A stretch of 64,000 nucleotides of DNA from Faecalicatena contorta (GTDB taxonomy: Bacteria > Bacillota > Clostridia > Lachnospirales > Lachnospiraceae). Shown piece by piece: positions 7,982 to 16,942 of the stretch. The notes below the pieces were generated by a model that had not been told where the DNA came from, searched no databases, and worked only from the letters and a program-made list of their open reading frames with translations. Position numbers and translations under genes: made by a program. The stretch spans positions 94,990-158,989 of the forward strand of contig NZ_CYZU01000005.1 in assembly GCF_001404335.1 (NCBI RefSeq). Reading direction: 5' to 3'. Numbering within the stretch: the stretch's first letter is position 1; the number at the start of each line of letters is the position of its first letter.

Positions 7982-9715
7982 ATGGCATTTGATGGAATTA
8001 CCGTGGCCTCTCTGGTCCACGAATTGAAAGAACAGCTGCTCAATGGAAGGATCACCAAAATTGCCCAGCCCGAGACGGACGAACTGCTTCTCACTATTAA
8101 GACACCGTCAGGACAGAAAAGGTTGTGTATATCTGCTAGCGCCTCCCTTCCCCTCATATATCTGACGGAGTCCACCAAACCCAGTCCTATGACCGCTCCG
8201 AATTTCTGTATGCTCCTGAGAAAGCATATCAGTAATGGGCGGATCGTTGATATTTACCAGCCAAAGCTGGAGCGTATTATTCACTTTACGATTGAACATC
8301 TGGATGAACTGGGTGATCTTTGCAGAAAAGATCTCGTCGTAGAGATTATGGGAAAACACAGTAATATTATCTTCTGTAACAATGAGGGCATGATCATCGA
8401 CAGTATCAAACATGTCTCTGCACAGATGAGTTCGGTGCGCGAAGTGCTTCCGGGGAGGGAATATTTTGTCCCGGATACCATGGACAAGTCGGATCCTTTG
8501 TCCACGGTTGAATCTGCTTTTATCGAAAAGATTACGGCGAAGCCCCTGCCCCTGGCAAAAGCTATTTATACCGCCTTTACAGGGGTCAGCCCGGCGGCCG
8601 CCACAGAGATCTGCTATTTATCCGGTATGGACTCTTCTGCCTCTTTGGATGACCAAAGCGGAGAGACCCTGCGGAAATTATATGAGCAGTTTTCTATTTA
8701 CTTTTCTTATGTAAAGGAAGGCTGCTTTACTCCTGCTATCTATTACGACGGCCAGGAACCGAAAGAGTTCTCTGCTCTGCCTATGGCCCATTTTGGAGCA
8801 TATACCCGGAAAGATTTCACTTCTATGTCCCAGGTGCTGGAGACCTATTATTCTTCTAAAAATACTCTGACCCGCATCCGGCAGAAATCAGCCGATCTGA
8901 GGCATATTGTACAGACGGCCCTGGATCGCAGCCGTAAAAAGTGCGATCTGCAGCTCCGGCAGCTGGACGATACAAAGAACCGCGAAAAGTACAGGTTTTA
9001 CGGGGAGCTGATTCATACTTATGGATACAATCTGGAGGAAGGGGCCCGGCAGCTTGAAGCGCTGAACTACTATACCAATGAGATGGTCACCATTCCTCTG
9101 GATGCTGCAAAAACACCCCAGGAGAATGCCCAGCGCTATTTTGATAAATATAATAAGCAGAAAAGGACTTTTGAGGCGCTCTCCAAGTTCGTCCAGGAGA
9201 CACAGGACGATATCGCTTATTTGGATTCTGTAAGCACAGCCCTGGATATTGCCCGTACGGAGGAAGATCTTGCGGAGATTAAGGAAGAACTGATCGGTTC
9301 CGGCTATATGCGCAGGAAGTTTACAAAAAAGAAGGTCAAGATTAAAAATGCGCCGCTGCATTATCTTTCCAGCGACGGATTCCATATGTATGTGGGGAAA
9401 AATAATTTTCAGAATGATGAACTCACTTTCGGCTTTGCTGTGGGCAATGACTGGTGGTTCCACGTCAAAGATGCCCCTGGGTCCCATGTCATAGTTAAGT
9501 CAAACGGCGCGGAACTTCCCGACAGAACCTTTGAGGAGGCCGGTAGGCTCGCTGCTTATTACTCGAAGGCACGGGGTGGAGAAAAGGTAGAAATTGACTA
9601 TGTTGAAAAAAAGCATGTGAAGAAGCCCAAGGGTGCCAAGCCAGGATTTGTAGTCTATTATACCAACTACTCACTGATCATTGACAGCGATATCTCCCAA
9701 ATTCAGGAGCTTTAG
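7982..9715 (+). CDS. rqcH: NFACT-family ribosome quality control protein RqcH (FbpA-like)
   Basis: A 577-residue protein with an N-terminal NFACT-N domain (MAFDGITVASLVHELK, then VVEIMGKHSNIIF near residues 120-132). A central coiled coil with helix-hairpin features follows (about 290-440). The C-terminal NFACT-R domain is marked by GKNNFQNDELTF and DWWFHVKDAPGSHVI (about residues 465-500). Bacterial RqcH binds stalled 50S subunits and adds C-terminal alanine tails; older annotation calls it fibronectin-binding protein. The ribosome site GAAAGGA lies before ATG 7982. It is divergent from yicC and followed by a terminator at 9813-9886. Confidence 0.93.
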   Translation: MAFDGITVASLVHELKEQLLNGRITKIAQPETDELLLTIKTPSGQKRLCISASASLPLIYLTESTKPSPMTAPNFCMLLRKHISNGRIVDIYQPKLERIIHFTIEHLDELGDLCRKDLVVEIMGKHSNIIFCNNEGMIIDSIKHVSAQMSSVREVLPGREYFVPDTMDKSDPLSTVESAFIEKITAKPLPLAKAIYTAFTGVSPAAATEICYLSGMDSSASLDDQSGETLRKLYEQFSIYFSYVKEGCFTPAIYYDGQEPKEFSALPMAHFGAYTRKDFTSMSQVLETYYSSKNTLTRIRQKSADLRHIVQTALDRSRKKCDLQLRQLDDTKNREKYRFYGELIHTYGYNLEEGARQLEALNYYTNEMVTIPLDAAKTPQENAQRYFDKYNKQKRTFEALSKFVQETQDDIAYLDSVSTALDIARTEEDLAEIKEELIGSGYMRRKFTKKKVKIKNAPLHYLSSDGFHMYVGKNNFQNDELTFGFAVGNDWWFHVKDAPGSHVIVKSNGAELPDRTFEEAGRLAAYYSKARGGEKVEIDYVEKKHVKKPKGAKPGFVVYYTNYSLIIDSDISQIQEL

Positions 9716-9720
9716 GCAGT

Positions 9721-9769
9721 ACGCCCCTGAGAAGCAGGCATATGTTCTTTGGTTCAGATAATGGGGCGT
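9721..9769. repeat. Short inverted repeat after rqcH
   Basis: ACGCCCC (9721-9727) can pair with GGGGCGT (9763-9769) around a 35-nt centre. It begins only five bases after the rqcH stop codon; function unknown. Confidence 0.4.
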
Positions 9770-9812
9770 GTATGAAATATCTCAATCGCACACGATCCGG
9801 TAAGGCAAAACT

Positions 9813-9886
9813 GCCCTGACCGAACGGAAAACTGACGCGGATCACCGTCAGCCTTCCACCCAGTCAGGGCTTATTCTTTTTTTATT
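9813..9886 (+). terminator. rqcH terminator
   Basis: GCCCTGAC (9813-9820) pairs with GTCAGGGC (9863-9870), with further pairing inside (CTGACG with CGTCAG). A T-rich tract TTCTTTTTTTATTTT follows, as expected for an intrinsic terminator reading on the plus strand. Confidence 0.75.
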
Positions 9887-9938
9887 TTGTATTCTTAATA
9901 ATCAAAAATCTTCTGTATCTGACACATATTCAGACTAT

Positions 9939-10760
9939 CTATCCTGCCTGGCTGCACACCTGCTGTACTTCCTGAGGCACTTCGATCTTTTCCACCTGAT
10001 TGAATCCCGTATACGAAAGCTTGATTGTGAAGTCATTTACATTTGTGCTTTTATTATATTTATCATACAGATCATTCATAACGTCCGTCATGTCTACGAT
10101 AATCCGTGCAGGGAGCATTTCTTCTTTATATATATCGATCGTAATTGGAACCGAAAGTCCTGAGATTGCATCTTCTTCGGGGAGTTCTACCAAGCCAAAG
10201 GCTCTCATCATGTCCAGGCCCATAAACTTTAAGAGCTCTTCACCGCTGATATCTCCATACATCTCATAACATTCTTTCTCTTCCACCTGAATCGTTTCCT
10301 TAGCTATATGAAAGGATTCGATGGAATCTCCGGCCTCCTGGAACAGATTTCCGTTAAATGTGCTCTTTTGGGAACCAGCCGCCGCTTCCCTGCTCCACTG
10401 CCCATACATACTGCTGTATGTGACAAATTCATCCCCTTCCGTCACCTGATAGATCTCCATATCGCTTGCTACCTGCGTGCCGCTGAAATTCACTTCCGCC
10501 GACCCTTTCGCATGTCCGGCTTTCGGCTTTGTTGTATTCTCCATCTCCATGTCCATTGAGATTTTTGTTAAATCAAGCACATCTTCCAGCTCAATATCCA
10601 TCTCCAATGAATTGGAGACTGATTTTACTTCCGCAAGGTTTTCTGTGACTGCTGACATCATCTTTTTCGGCGTCAGTTTCCCGCTGCATCCGGTCACCGT
10701 GCCAATACAAACTGCCAGCATTGCCAGTGCGGATACCGTGTATTTTATCCTTTTATTCAT
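9939..10760 (-). CDS. Lipoprotein, LolA/DUF6612-like
   Basis: A 273-residue protein with a lipoprotein signal: MNKR, a hydrophobic core, then VTGC with Cys25 as the lipidation site. The mature part has alternating beta-strand character, with segments such as MDIELEDVLDLTKISMDMEME and NDFTIKLSYTGFNQVEKIEVPQ near the end, as in the LolA-like fold of DUF6612-type surface lipoproteins. That family name is inferred. It is anchored on the outer face of the membrane. It starts 13 nt after the stop of the DUF815 ATPase gene on the same strand, so the two are likely co-transcribed. Confidence 0.75.
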   Translation of the reverse strand: MNKRIKYTVSALAMLAVCIGTVTGCSGKLTPKKMMSAVTENLAEVKSVSNSLEMDIELEDVLDLTKISMDMEMENTTKPKAGHAKGSAEVNFSGTQVASDMEIYQVTEGDEFVTYSSMYGQWSREAAAGSQKSTFNGNLFQEAGDSIESFHIAKETIQVEEKECYEMYGDISGEELLKFMGLDMMRAFGLVELPEEDAISGLSVPITIDIYKEEMLPARIIVDMTDVMNDLYDKYNKSTNVNDFTIKLSYTGFNQVEKIEVPQEVQQVCSQAG

Positions 10761-10773
10761 GAATTACCTTTCT

Positions 10774-12066
10774 TTATTCCTGCCCAAGCAGATAATCGAT
10801 AAACTGCTGCGCTGTCCTTCCTGACAGGCCGCCGTGGGTAAGTTCCCACTGATTTGCCTGAAGAAGCAGTTCATCTTCCGGCATGGCAATCTGATTTTGT
10901 TTTGCCAGCTCTTTTACAATCTGCTGATATTCTTTTTTATCGGGAGACCCAAAATAAATTGTCACACCGAATCTTGCGACGAGAGACAGCTTTTCCTGCA
11001 CCGTATCATTGGTATGCAGTTCCTCATCCCTGTCCGCCTTATCCTTAAATGTTTCGCGCACCAGATGGCGACGGTTTGAGGTGGCGTAAATCAGCACATT
11101 ATTAGGCTTTTTCTCCAGACCGCCCTCAATGACTGCTTTCAGATACTTATACTCAATCTCAAATTCTTCAAAAGACAAATCATCCATGTATATGATGAAT
11201 TTATAATTTCTATTTTTAATCTGCGCGATCACGCCGTTCAAATCCTGGAACTGGTGTTTGTAAACTTCAATCATACGCAGGCCCTGTCCATAGTACTGAT
11301 TCAGTATGGCTTTGATGGAGGAAGACTTGCCGGTTCCGGCATCCCCGTAAAGAAGGCAGTTATTGGCTCTCCGCCCTTCTACAAAGGCTTTCGTATTATC
11401 AATCAGTTTTTTCTTTGCAATCTCATAACCCACAAGGTCGTCCAAATGGACATGAGCGATATTGGTGATCGGTACAATCTGCACTCCAGTCTCCTCCGGG
11501 TGCTCCACCCGGAAAGCTTTATGAAGTCCCAGCTTCCCAACACCGAATTCTTTATAAAACTGCGTCAGGATCTCCTGGAAAGCTTCCACATCCCCCGCAT
11601 TCCCCAGGGCGTGACCCAGTCCGCAGATCCTGTCGCGGATCCGCTTGTTAAAAACCTTGCTGTGCTCATTGATATTCTGATAATTCTCCAGGATAGTGAA
11701 GCATTTGACATCCAGTTCTTCTTCCATTTTATCGAAATCGTAATCAAACAGCTCTTTAAATACTCCGAAATCATGTTTAGCGATCTCGTTGATACTTCCG
11801 CTCACCGGCCCGACGATTTCACAAGACGTACTGTACGCATTTTCATCGCTGGCCAGAAGAAATGCCAGGTATGTATGCCACAGATTGCCCTCGAACCCAT
11901 GGCTCGCTGAAAGCTCCAGCAGGGCATTCATGCACTCGAAAAACAGGCTCCTCAGATCTTCTCTGTTATAATATTCATTATGAAAATTCTCCATAAGAAA
12001 GGTCATATCCTGCAGGATCTCTCCATATTCCATATTCTTATACAGCATTAATTCATTTGTCCGCAT
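10774..12066 (-). CDS. DUF815-family AAA-type ATPase
   Basis: A 430-residue protein. Walker A is LLYGDAGTGKSS (about residues 240-251), Walker B is FIIYMDDLSFE, and an arginine-rich sensor region (YATSNRRHLVRETF) follows, matching the DUF815 group of AAA proteins with an extended N-terminus. The biochemical role of the family is not established. Just upstream of the ATG, on the minus strand, is AGAGGAAG. It is followed on the same strand by the lipoprotein at 9939-10760 and preceded by pheA, with a 20-nt gap, so all three may form one transcript. Confidence 0.9.
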   Translation of the reverse strand: MRTNELMLYKNMEYGEILQDMTFLMENFHNEYYNREDLRSLFFECMNALLELSASHGFEGNLWHTYLAFLLASDENAYSTSCEIVGPVSGSINEIAKHDFGVFKELFDYDFDKMEEELDVKCFTILENYQNINEHSKVFNKRIRDRICGLGHALGNAGDVEAFQEILTQFYKEFGVGKLGLHKAFRVEHPEETGVQIVPITNIAHVHLDDLVGYEIAKKKLIDNTKAFVEGRRANNCLLYGDAGTGKSSSIKAILNQYYGQGLRMIEVYKHQFQDLNGVIAQIKNRNYKFIIYMDDLSFEEFEIEYKYLKAVIEGGLEKKPNNVLIYATSNRRHLVRETFKDKADRDEELHTNDTVQEKLSLVARFGVTIYFGSPDKKEYQQIVKELAKQNQIAMPEDELLLQANQWELTHGGLSGRTAQQFIDYLLGQE

Positions 12067-12086
12067 TGCATCTTCCTCTTTATATT

Positions 12087-13217
12087 CTAATAATTACCAA
12101 GAATCTTCAGATTTCTGGCCTCTTCTCTTAAACCCCTGATTGCATTTTTGACCGCAGGCTGAGCCATGTTGCCCTCGAAGTCTACAAAGAAACGGTACTC
12201 CCAGTTTTTGCCCTCCACCGGACGGGATTCGATTCTGGTCATATTCAGGTCATTATATATAAAATGGGACAGTATACGGTACAATGATCCGCTTTTGTGA
12301 GGCACTTCAAAACAAATGCTGATCTTGGAAGCGTCCTGCAGGAAAATCTTTTGATTGGTCACCACAATAAATCTGGTAGAGTTGTTCGGCTCATCGTTGA
12401 TGTTGTCCTGTAAGACGGACAGCCCGTGCACTTTTGCGGCATATGCGCTGCACACCGCGGCCTGTGTCCTGTCCTGATCCTCTAATATCTTCTTGGCGGC
12501 AATGGCTGTATTCACAACGCTGATTTGCTGCCAATTACTATGCTCGTCCAGGAAACGTGAGGTCTGCATCAGCGCCTCCGCCTTGGAATAAACCCTCTCC
12601 AGCTGGTTTAAGCTGGTCCCGGGAAGTCCCGACAGCGTATGGGTAATGGGGATGATCGTCTCCCCAACGATAAAGTTTTCAAATTCCACCAAAAGGTCGT
12701 ACATCTCATTAACGGCCCCTGCAGAAGAATTTTCGATTGGAAGCACGGCATAATCTGCCGACCCTTCCTCGATTGCCTCCATGGCCTCACGGAACGTCCT
12801 GACATGAAATCCGTTGCAGTTTTCTCCAAAGTAATGCTGCATTGCGGCCTGGCTGTAAGCTCCCTCTACTCCCTGAAATACCACTCTTGCATTCTGCCCT
12901 TCCAGTGATTCCACCTCGATAAACGGCAGTCTGCCCAGGGCCCCGGCCTCCACCAGCAGCTGATACTGGAGTTTCCGGCTCATGGACATGAGCTGTTCAA
13001 ACAGTTCCTGGATCCCTTTTTTATTGAAATCACCCGTCACCTTGCCGGAGACATCTGTCAGCTTCTCCTTCTCACGCTGCTTATCAAAGACCTTTCTCCC
13101 TGTATTTACCTTCAGTTCGCCGACTTCCTTACACACCTGCATCCTGTTTTCATATAGCTTTACAAGCTGGTCGTCAATCTCATCCAACTGCCGCCTCAGT
13201 TCTTCCAATGTTGCCAT
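12087..13217 (-). CDS. pheA: Bifunctional chorismate mutase / prephenate dehydratase (P-protein)
   Basis: A 376-residue enzyme for two steps of phenylalanine synthesis. Residues 1-90 are an AroQ chorismate mutase (LEELRRQLDEIDDQLVKLYENR). The prephenate dehydratase domain follows, with FQGVEGAYSQAAM, YAVLPIENSSAGAVNEMYDLL and the DNINDEPNNSTRF signature. A C-terminal ACT domain (CFEVPHKSGSLYRILSHF) gives feedback control by phenylalanine in this family. I start it at ATG 13217, with AAAGGAG upstream; the frame back to 13265 adds residues not typical of the family. No T-box leader was visible. Confidence 0.95.
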   Translation of the reverse strand: MATLEELRRQLDEIDDQLVKLYENRMQVCKEVGELKVNTGRKVFDKQREKEKLTDVSGKVTGDFNKKGIQELFEQLMSMSRKLQYQLLVEAGALGRLPFIEVESLEGQNARVVFQGVEGAYSQAAMQHYFGENCNGFHVRTFREAMEAIEEGSADYAVLPIENSSAGAVNEMYDLLVEFENFIVGETIIPITHTLSGLPGTSLNQLERVYSKAEALMQTSRFLDEHSNWQQISVVNTAIAAKKILEDQDRTQAAVCSAYAAKVHGLSVLQDNINDEPNNSTRFIVVTNQKIFLQDASKISICFEVPHKSGSLYRILSHFIYNDLNMTRIESRPVEGKNWEYRFFVDFEGNMAQPAVKNAIRGLREEARNLKILGNY

Positions 13218-13301
13218 TTTTACTTCTCCTTTGCACAAACTAAGAAACATTATAATACATTTCACGTATAAAATCTACGTTTCTTAAACATACTTTTCAT
13301 T

Positions 13302-13679
13302 ATGAAGAATAAATTTATTATCTGCGGCACCCTGGGCTGGTGCATGGAAATCATTTTTACGGCCCTCCACTCCTTTAAAAAGAGAGAATTTACGCTCATC
13401 GGACGCACCTCCATCTGGATGTTCCCCATTTACGGCGCGGCATGCCTTCTCACTCCTGTCTGCCGGCTGTTAAAGGGGAAAAATCCCCTTCTGAGAGGCG
13501 GCGTCTACACCTGCTGTATTTTCTTCGGCGAGTTTCTCTCCGGCAGCTTTCTGAAAAGGCACCATGCGTGTCCCTGGGATTACAGCAAAGCAAAATACAA
13601 TTTAAAGGGCATCATCCGATTTGATTATGCTCCCCTGTGGTTCGGCGCCGGCCTCCTGTTTGAGAAAATCCTGCGATGA
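13302..13679 (+). CDS. Putative CmpB-type (DUF1113) membrane protein, annotated as ABC transporter permease
   Basis: A 125-residue hydrophobic protein. The LGWCMEIIFTAL segment near the N-terminus, IGRTSIWMFPIYGAACLL, and a C-terminal WDYS followed by FDYAPLWFGAGLLFE match the CmpB/putative ABC-transporter type IV family (PF06541). About three membrane segments are visible. No ATPase partner is nearby, so the transporter label is weak. No good ribosome site precedes ATG 13302, which is odd; a leaderless start or a later start is possible. Confidence 0.7.
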   Translation: MKNKFIICGTLGWCMEIIFTALHSFKKREFTLIGRTSIWMFPIYGAACLLTPVCRLLKGKNPLLRGGVYTCCIFFGEFLSGSFLKRHHACPWDYSKAKYNLKGIIRFDYAPLWFGAGLLFEKILR

Positions 13680-13750
13680 ACCGCCAGAGCTCTCTGTTAC
13701 GGATTACCTCCTGCCGGGACGAACAGGAGCACTCCCTTTCAAAATTCCTG

Positions 13751-13779
13751 TTGAAAATCAGCCTGTTTTAGTATATGAT
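13751..13779 (+). promoter_or_regulatory. Probable promoter of nitroreductase gene
   Basis: -35 TTGAAA (13751-13756), 17-nt spacer, -10 TATGAT (13774-13779), about 35 nt before the ATG at 13815. Confidence 0.6.
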
Positions 13780-13814
13780 TAGTTGAAGAGAATTTTGAAT
13801 AGGGAGGTTTACAA

Positions 13815-14351
13815 ATGAACACTATTGAATGTATTAAGGGTCGAAGAAGCATCCGCCGGTATAAGCCGGATCCCATTGACCATTCTTTGATTGATTCTAT
13901 TGTTTCTGCAGCATCTTATTCTCCTTCCTGGAAAAACACCCAGATTACCCGTTATATTGCAATTGAAGATTCTTCCGTTATTGAAAAAGTCACAGCTGAT
14001 TTTACGTTTGAGCACAATGCCAATATTATCCGGCAGGCGCCCATGCTAATTGCGGTTACTTTTCTGAAAGGAAGATCCGGTTTTGAACGCGATGGTTCCT
14101 ATACTACGAAAAAAGGAGACCGATGGCAGATGTTTGACGCCGGAATCGCCACCCAGTCTTTCTGCCTGGCTGCAAAGGAGTACGGACTTGGCACCGTTAT
14201 TATGGGAATTTTCGACGAAGACGGTATTTCCGGGCTTCTGGAGCTGCCTGAGGATCAGGAACTAGCCGCATTGATTGCCATCGGCTGGCCTGCCGATGAG
14301 CCGGAAGCGCCCACACGTAAATCTGTAGAAGATTTACTGCAATACAGATAG
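13815..14351 (+). CDS. Nitroreductase-family FMN oxidoreductase
   Basis: A 178-residue protein. The N-terminal IKGRRSIRRYKPDPI and the following SPSWKNTQ are the FMN-phosphate and isoalloxazine binding segments of the nitroreductase fold. DAGIATQSFCLAAKEYGLGTVIMG and IAIGWPADEP near the C-terminus complete the family pattern. The natural substrate is unknown; members reduce nitro compounds, quinones or flavins with NAD(P)H and act as dimers in the cytoplasm. GGGAGG precedes the ATG. It is followed by pyrB after 39 nt on the same strand. Confidence 0.92.
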   Translation: MNTIECIKGRRSIRRYKPDPIDHSLIDSIVSAASYSPSWKNTQITRYIAIEDSSVIEKVTADFTFEHNANIIRQAPMLIAVTFLKGRSGFERDGSYTTKKGDRWQMFDAGIATQSFCLAAKEYGLGTVIMGIFDEDGISGLLELPEDQELAALIAIGWPADEPEAPTRKSVEDLLQYR

Positions 14352-14390
14352 ATTAAGAATGCCCCTATTCGGCATATAAGGAGGTTATTT

Positions 14391-15311
14391 ATGAGACACT
14401 TAATGAGTCCTCTGGATTTTTCCATTGAGGAGCTGGACGAACTGCTTAGCCTGGCACAGGATATTGAGGCACATCCGGACAAATATGCCCATGCCTGCGA
14501 CGGGAAAAAGCTTGCGACTTTATTTTACGAACCAAGTACACGTACAAGACTGAGCCATGAGGCGGCTATGCTGAATCTTGGCGGCAGTATCATGGGATTT
14601 TCATCCGCCGAATCAAGCTCGGCTGCGAAGGGGGAGAGCGTATCCGATACCATCAGAACGATCTCCTGTTATGCGGATATATGCGCCATGCGTCATCCGA
14701 AGGAAGGCGCTCCAATGGTTGCCTGCCAGCATTCTTCGATCCCGGTAATCAACGCCGGTGACGGAGGACATCAGCATCCGACGCAGACTCTTACTGACCT
14801 GCTTACGATCTTAAACGTAAAAGGACGTCTGAACAACATGACAATAGGACTCTGCGGGGACTTAAAGTTCGGCCGTACCGTCCACTCCCTGATTCATGCA
14901 TTAGTGCGTTATGAAGGAATCCGATTTATTCTGATTTCCCCTGAAGAATTACGTCTGCCCGATTACATGCGCCATGATGTGCTGGACAAGCAGAATATTC
15001 CTTATCAGGAAGTAGTCCGCCTGGATGATGCGATTCCCAAACTGGATATCCTTTACATGACCAGGGTTCAGAAAGAGCGTTTCTTCAATGAAGAAGACTA
15101 CGTACGCATGAAAGATTTCTATATACTGGATAAGAAAAAGATGCGTCTCGCACCGGAAGACATGTATGTACTTCATCCGCTCCCAAGAGTAAATGAGATA
15201 TCTGTTGAGGTGGATGACGATCCAAGGGCTGCCTATTTCAGGCAGATGCAGTACGGAGTTTACGTGCGTATGGCGCTAATACTCACTCTGCTGGACATCC
15301 ATGTGGATTAA
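14391..15311 (+). CDS. pyrB: Aspartate carbamoyltransferase catalytic subunit
   Basis: A 306-residue enzyme, the normal length. It has the carbamoyl-phosphate motif [13 protein letters not shown] (about residues 45-57), [25 protein letters not shown], and the aspartate-site region [10 protein letters not shown] near residue 262. It makes carbamoyl-aspartate in the first committed step of pyrimidine synthesis. pyrI follows after 18 nt, so the holoenzyme is of the allosteric class B type, with catalytic trimers held by regulatory dimers. GGAGG precedes ATG 14391. Confidence 0.97.
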   Translation: MRHLMSPLDFSIEELDELLSLAQDIEAHPDKYAHACDGKKLATLFYEPSTRTRLSHEAAMLNLGGSIMGFSSAESSSAAKGESVSDTIRTISCYADICAMRHPKEGAPMVACQHSSIPVINAGDGGHQHPTQTLTDLLTILNVKGRLNNMTIGLCGDLKFGRTVHSLIHALVRYEGIRFILISPEELRLPDYMRHDVLDKQNIPYQEVVRLDDAIPKLDILYMTRVQKERFFNEEDYVRMKDFYILDKKKMRLAPEDMYVLHPLPRVNEISVEVDDDPRAAYFRQMQYGVYVRMALILTLLDIHVD

Positions 15312-15329
15312 AAGGAGGAGGATATCACT

Positions 15330-15773
15330 ATGGTTAAAAATACTTTAAATGTCGGCCGCATTTCAGAAGGCTTTGTGCTCGACCATATCGAAGCCGGCAA
15401 AAGCATGGAAATATACAAATACTTACATCTCGATAAGCTCGACTGCTGTGTTGCCATCATCAAAAATGCAAAGAGCAGCAAGATGGGCAAAAAAGACATT
15501 ATGAAAATCGAATGCCCGATCGACTTTATGGACCTGGACATTCTGGGCTTTATCGATCACAACATCACGGTCAACATCGTTCAGAACGAGGAAATTGTAG
15601 ACAAAAAGCGCCTGACACTTCCAAAAGAGATCCGGAATGTCATCCGTTGCAGAAACCCGCGCTGTATCACCTCGATCGAGCAGGGGCTGGATCACGTCTT
15701 CGTCCTCACGGATGAAGAAAAACAAATCTACCGCTGTAAGTACTGCGAAGAAAAATACACAGAGAATCAGTAA
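15330..15773 (+). CDS. pyrI: Aspartate carbamoyltransferase regulatory subunit
   Basis: A 147-residue protein with an N-terminal allosteric nucleotide-binding domain (IEAGKSMEIYKYLHLDKLDCC) and a C-terminal zinc domain. The zinc domain has four cysteines in RCRNPRCI and YRCKYCEEKY (about residues 108-141) that contact the catalytic chain. The ribosome site AAAGGAGGAGG overlaps the pyrB end. It ends just before a short palindromic repeat at 15777-15823, which probably acts as its terminator. Confidence 0.96.
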   Translation: MVKNTLNVGRISEGFVLDHIEAGKSMEIYKYLHLDKLDCCVAIIKNAKSSKMGKKDIMKIECPIDFMDLDILGFIDHNITVNIVQNEEIVDKKRLTLPKEIRNVIRCRNPRCITSIEQGLDHVFVLTDEEKQIYRCKYCEEKYTENQ

Positions 15774-15776
15774 AAA

Positions 15777-15823
15777 GACGCAAAGGGGTCTGACCCCTTT
15801 GCGTCCCTTATTCAGAATATTCC
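15777..15823 (+). repeat. Dispersed GGGGTCTGACCCC repeat, copy 1
   Basis: A 29-nt palindrome (15777-15805) with core AGGGGTCTGACCCCT, followed by a tail containing TTCAGAATATTC. Two other copies with the same core and tail, in the same orientation, lie at 21595 and 58532. It resembles REP-like repeats linked to Y1 transposases, but no transposase gene lies in the window. The tail forms the last codons of the flavodoxin-like gene. Confidence 0.75.
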
Positions 15824-16347
15824 AACAACTTGTTTATATATTCTTTTTTGCAAAAATCGTATGAATGAGCCAGCATTTCTGCCATCATCTGCTCTTCTTC
15901 TGTTTTATCGGCTTTTTTGTTCATCATCCCGGTGAACATCTTCATCATCACTTTGTACTTCAAGCTCATTTTCTCGTAGTTTAGACCGGACTGGAAATAG
16001 AATGCCGGAATCTTCTTTTTTTCCTCTGCTGTAAAATTAGCATCCATTGCCCCCTTTATGATCTCTTCTGCCTCCATCGGGGTGGCGCCGGTGCCGAATA
16101 CAATCAGTCTCAAATCCGGATAGTTTTTCATTTGCTCTTTGATCTTTTTTAACCCTTTGATCTTCCCTGCATAAAAGCCTCCCCCATAGATTATCGTCTG
16201 GTAGTCCTCTGGCTTCCTGCTCTTCCACTCTTTTATGTCCATGGCTTCACATTTTAATGTCTCCGCGATCCATCCTGCATATTTTTTTGAAAATCCGGTT
16301 TCTGATGTATAAACGACTACTTTATCTTTTCCCTTATTTATGTCCAT
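15808..16347 (-). CDS. Flavodoxin-domain protein
   Basis: A 179-residue protein with a flavodoxin-like fold. The N-terminal VVVYTSETGFSKKYAGWIAE is the FMN-phosphate loop of the flavodoxin/HemG type, and IIYGGGFYAGKIKG and LIVFGTGATPMEAEE form the next strands. The partner is unknown. I start it at ATG 16347, with GGAGG six nt upstream. The gene overlaps the end of the MarR gene by 14 nt, so the two are translationally coupled and probably co-regulated. Its last residues (LEYSE) are encoded by the tail of a dispersed repeat. Confidence 0.85.
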   Translation of the reverse strand: MDINKGKDKVVVYTSETGFSKKYAGWIAETLKCEAMDIKEWKSRKPEDYQTIIYGGGFYAGKIKGLKKIKEQMKNYPDLRLIVFGTGATPMEAEEIIKGAMDANFTAEEKKKIPAFYFQSGLNYEKMSLKYKVMMKMFTGMMNKKADKTEEEQMMAEMLAHSYDFCKKEYINKLLEYSE

Positions 16348-16831
16348 GTCTATCCTCCACATAATTTTCTATCTCTGAAATATTCTCCTGCAGTTTCATG
16401 ATTCCCTGATATAACACACTTGTTTCATTATCTGAAAAGCCACGAAATAAAAGTTTCAATACGCCTTGCTGCATTTCTCCGACACGATCCGTATATGCTT
16501 TCACTTTCTCATCCAAAACTACGCATACGGCCCTGGAATCACCCTCCCGCCGCTCTAATCTGAGAAATCCTTTCTGCTCAAGGGAGTGGGCAATTTTTTT
16601 GACATTCTGCCTGGAACACCCCATCAGCCGGCCCAGATCGGTGAGCGACATGGGGTTTTCTGTGGTTCCTGCCATCGCCAGAAGCAGCCACTGCTTCATA
16701 GTGATTTCCTCGTCCAGTTTATCACAGGCTGTCTGCAGGCGGTTTTGTATGATGAAAATGCTTGCAAAGATCCCCTGCCTTCTCATGATTTCACTATCCG
16801 CATATTCCTCTATTAATTGTTTTAATTGCAT
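16334..16831 (-). CDS. MarR-family transcriptional regulator
   Basis: A 165-residue winged-helix regulator. The recognition region is MSLTDLGRLMGCSRQNVKKIAHSLEQKGFLRL (about residues 67-98), followed by a wing with ERREGDSRAVCVVL. MarR proteins bind palindromic operators as dimers and release them on ligand binding or oxidation. ATG 16831 has AGAGGAG 6 nt upstream. A perfect 20-bp-arm palindrome overlaps its promoter, so it very likely represses itself and the coupled flavodoxin gene. Confidence 0.92.
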   Translation of the reverse strand: MQLKQLIEEYADSEIMRRQGIFASIFIIQNRLQTACDKLDEEITMKQWLLLAMAGTTENPMSLTDLGRLMGCSRQNVKKIAHSLEQKGFLRLERREGDSRAVCVVLDEKVKAYTDRVGEMQQGVLKLLFRGFSDNETSVLYQGIMKLQENISEIENYVEDRHGHK

Positions 16832-16845
16832 TTTTATCTCCTCTA

Positions 16846-16893
16846 AAAAGCGCAACAAGTTACTATTATAGTATAGTAACTTGTTGCGCTTTT
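16846..16893. promoter_or_regulatory. MarR operator palindrome
   Basis: Perfect inverted repeat: 16846-16865 with 16874-16893 (20-bp arms, 8-nt spacer). It covers the -10 region of the marR promoter and lies 15 nt before its start codon, the usual place for an autoregulatory operator. Confidence 0.8.
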
Positions 16894-16898
16894 GTCAA
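16870..16898 (-). promoter_or_regulatory. marR promoter
   Basis: On the minus strand, TTGACA (16893-16898), 17 nt, TATACT (16870-16875). The -10 sits inside the operator palindrome. Confidence 0.75.
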
Positions 16899-16942
16899 CT
16901 AGTATATCGTAAAATAAGTAACTGGCTCATAAGCTGAGATAA

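Noticed and set aside
12087-13265. T-box or other amino-acid leader upstream of pheA, aroF or ilvA
   Set aside because: No T-box core sequence or long leader with paired terminator/antiterminator was visible upstream of these genes.
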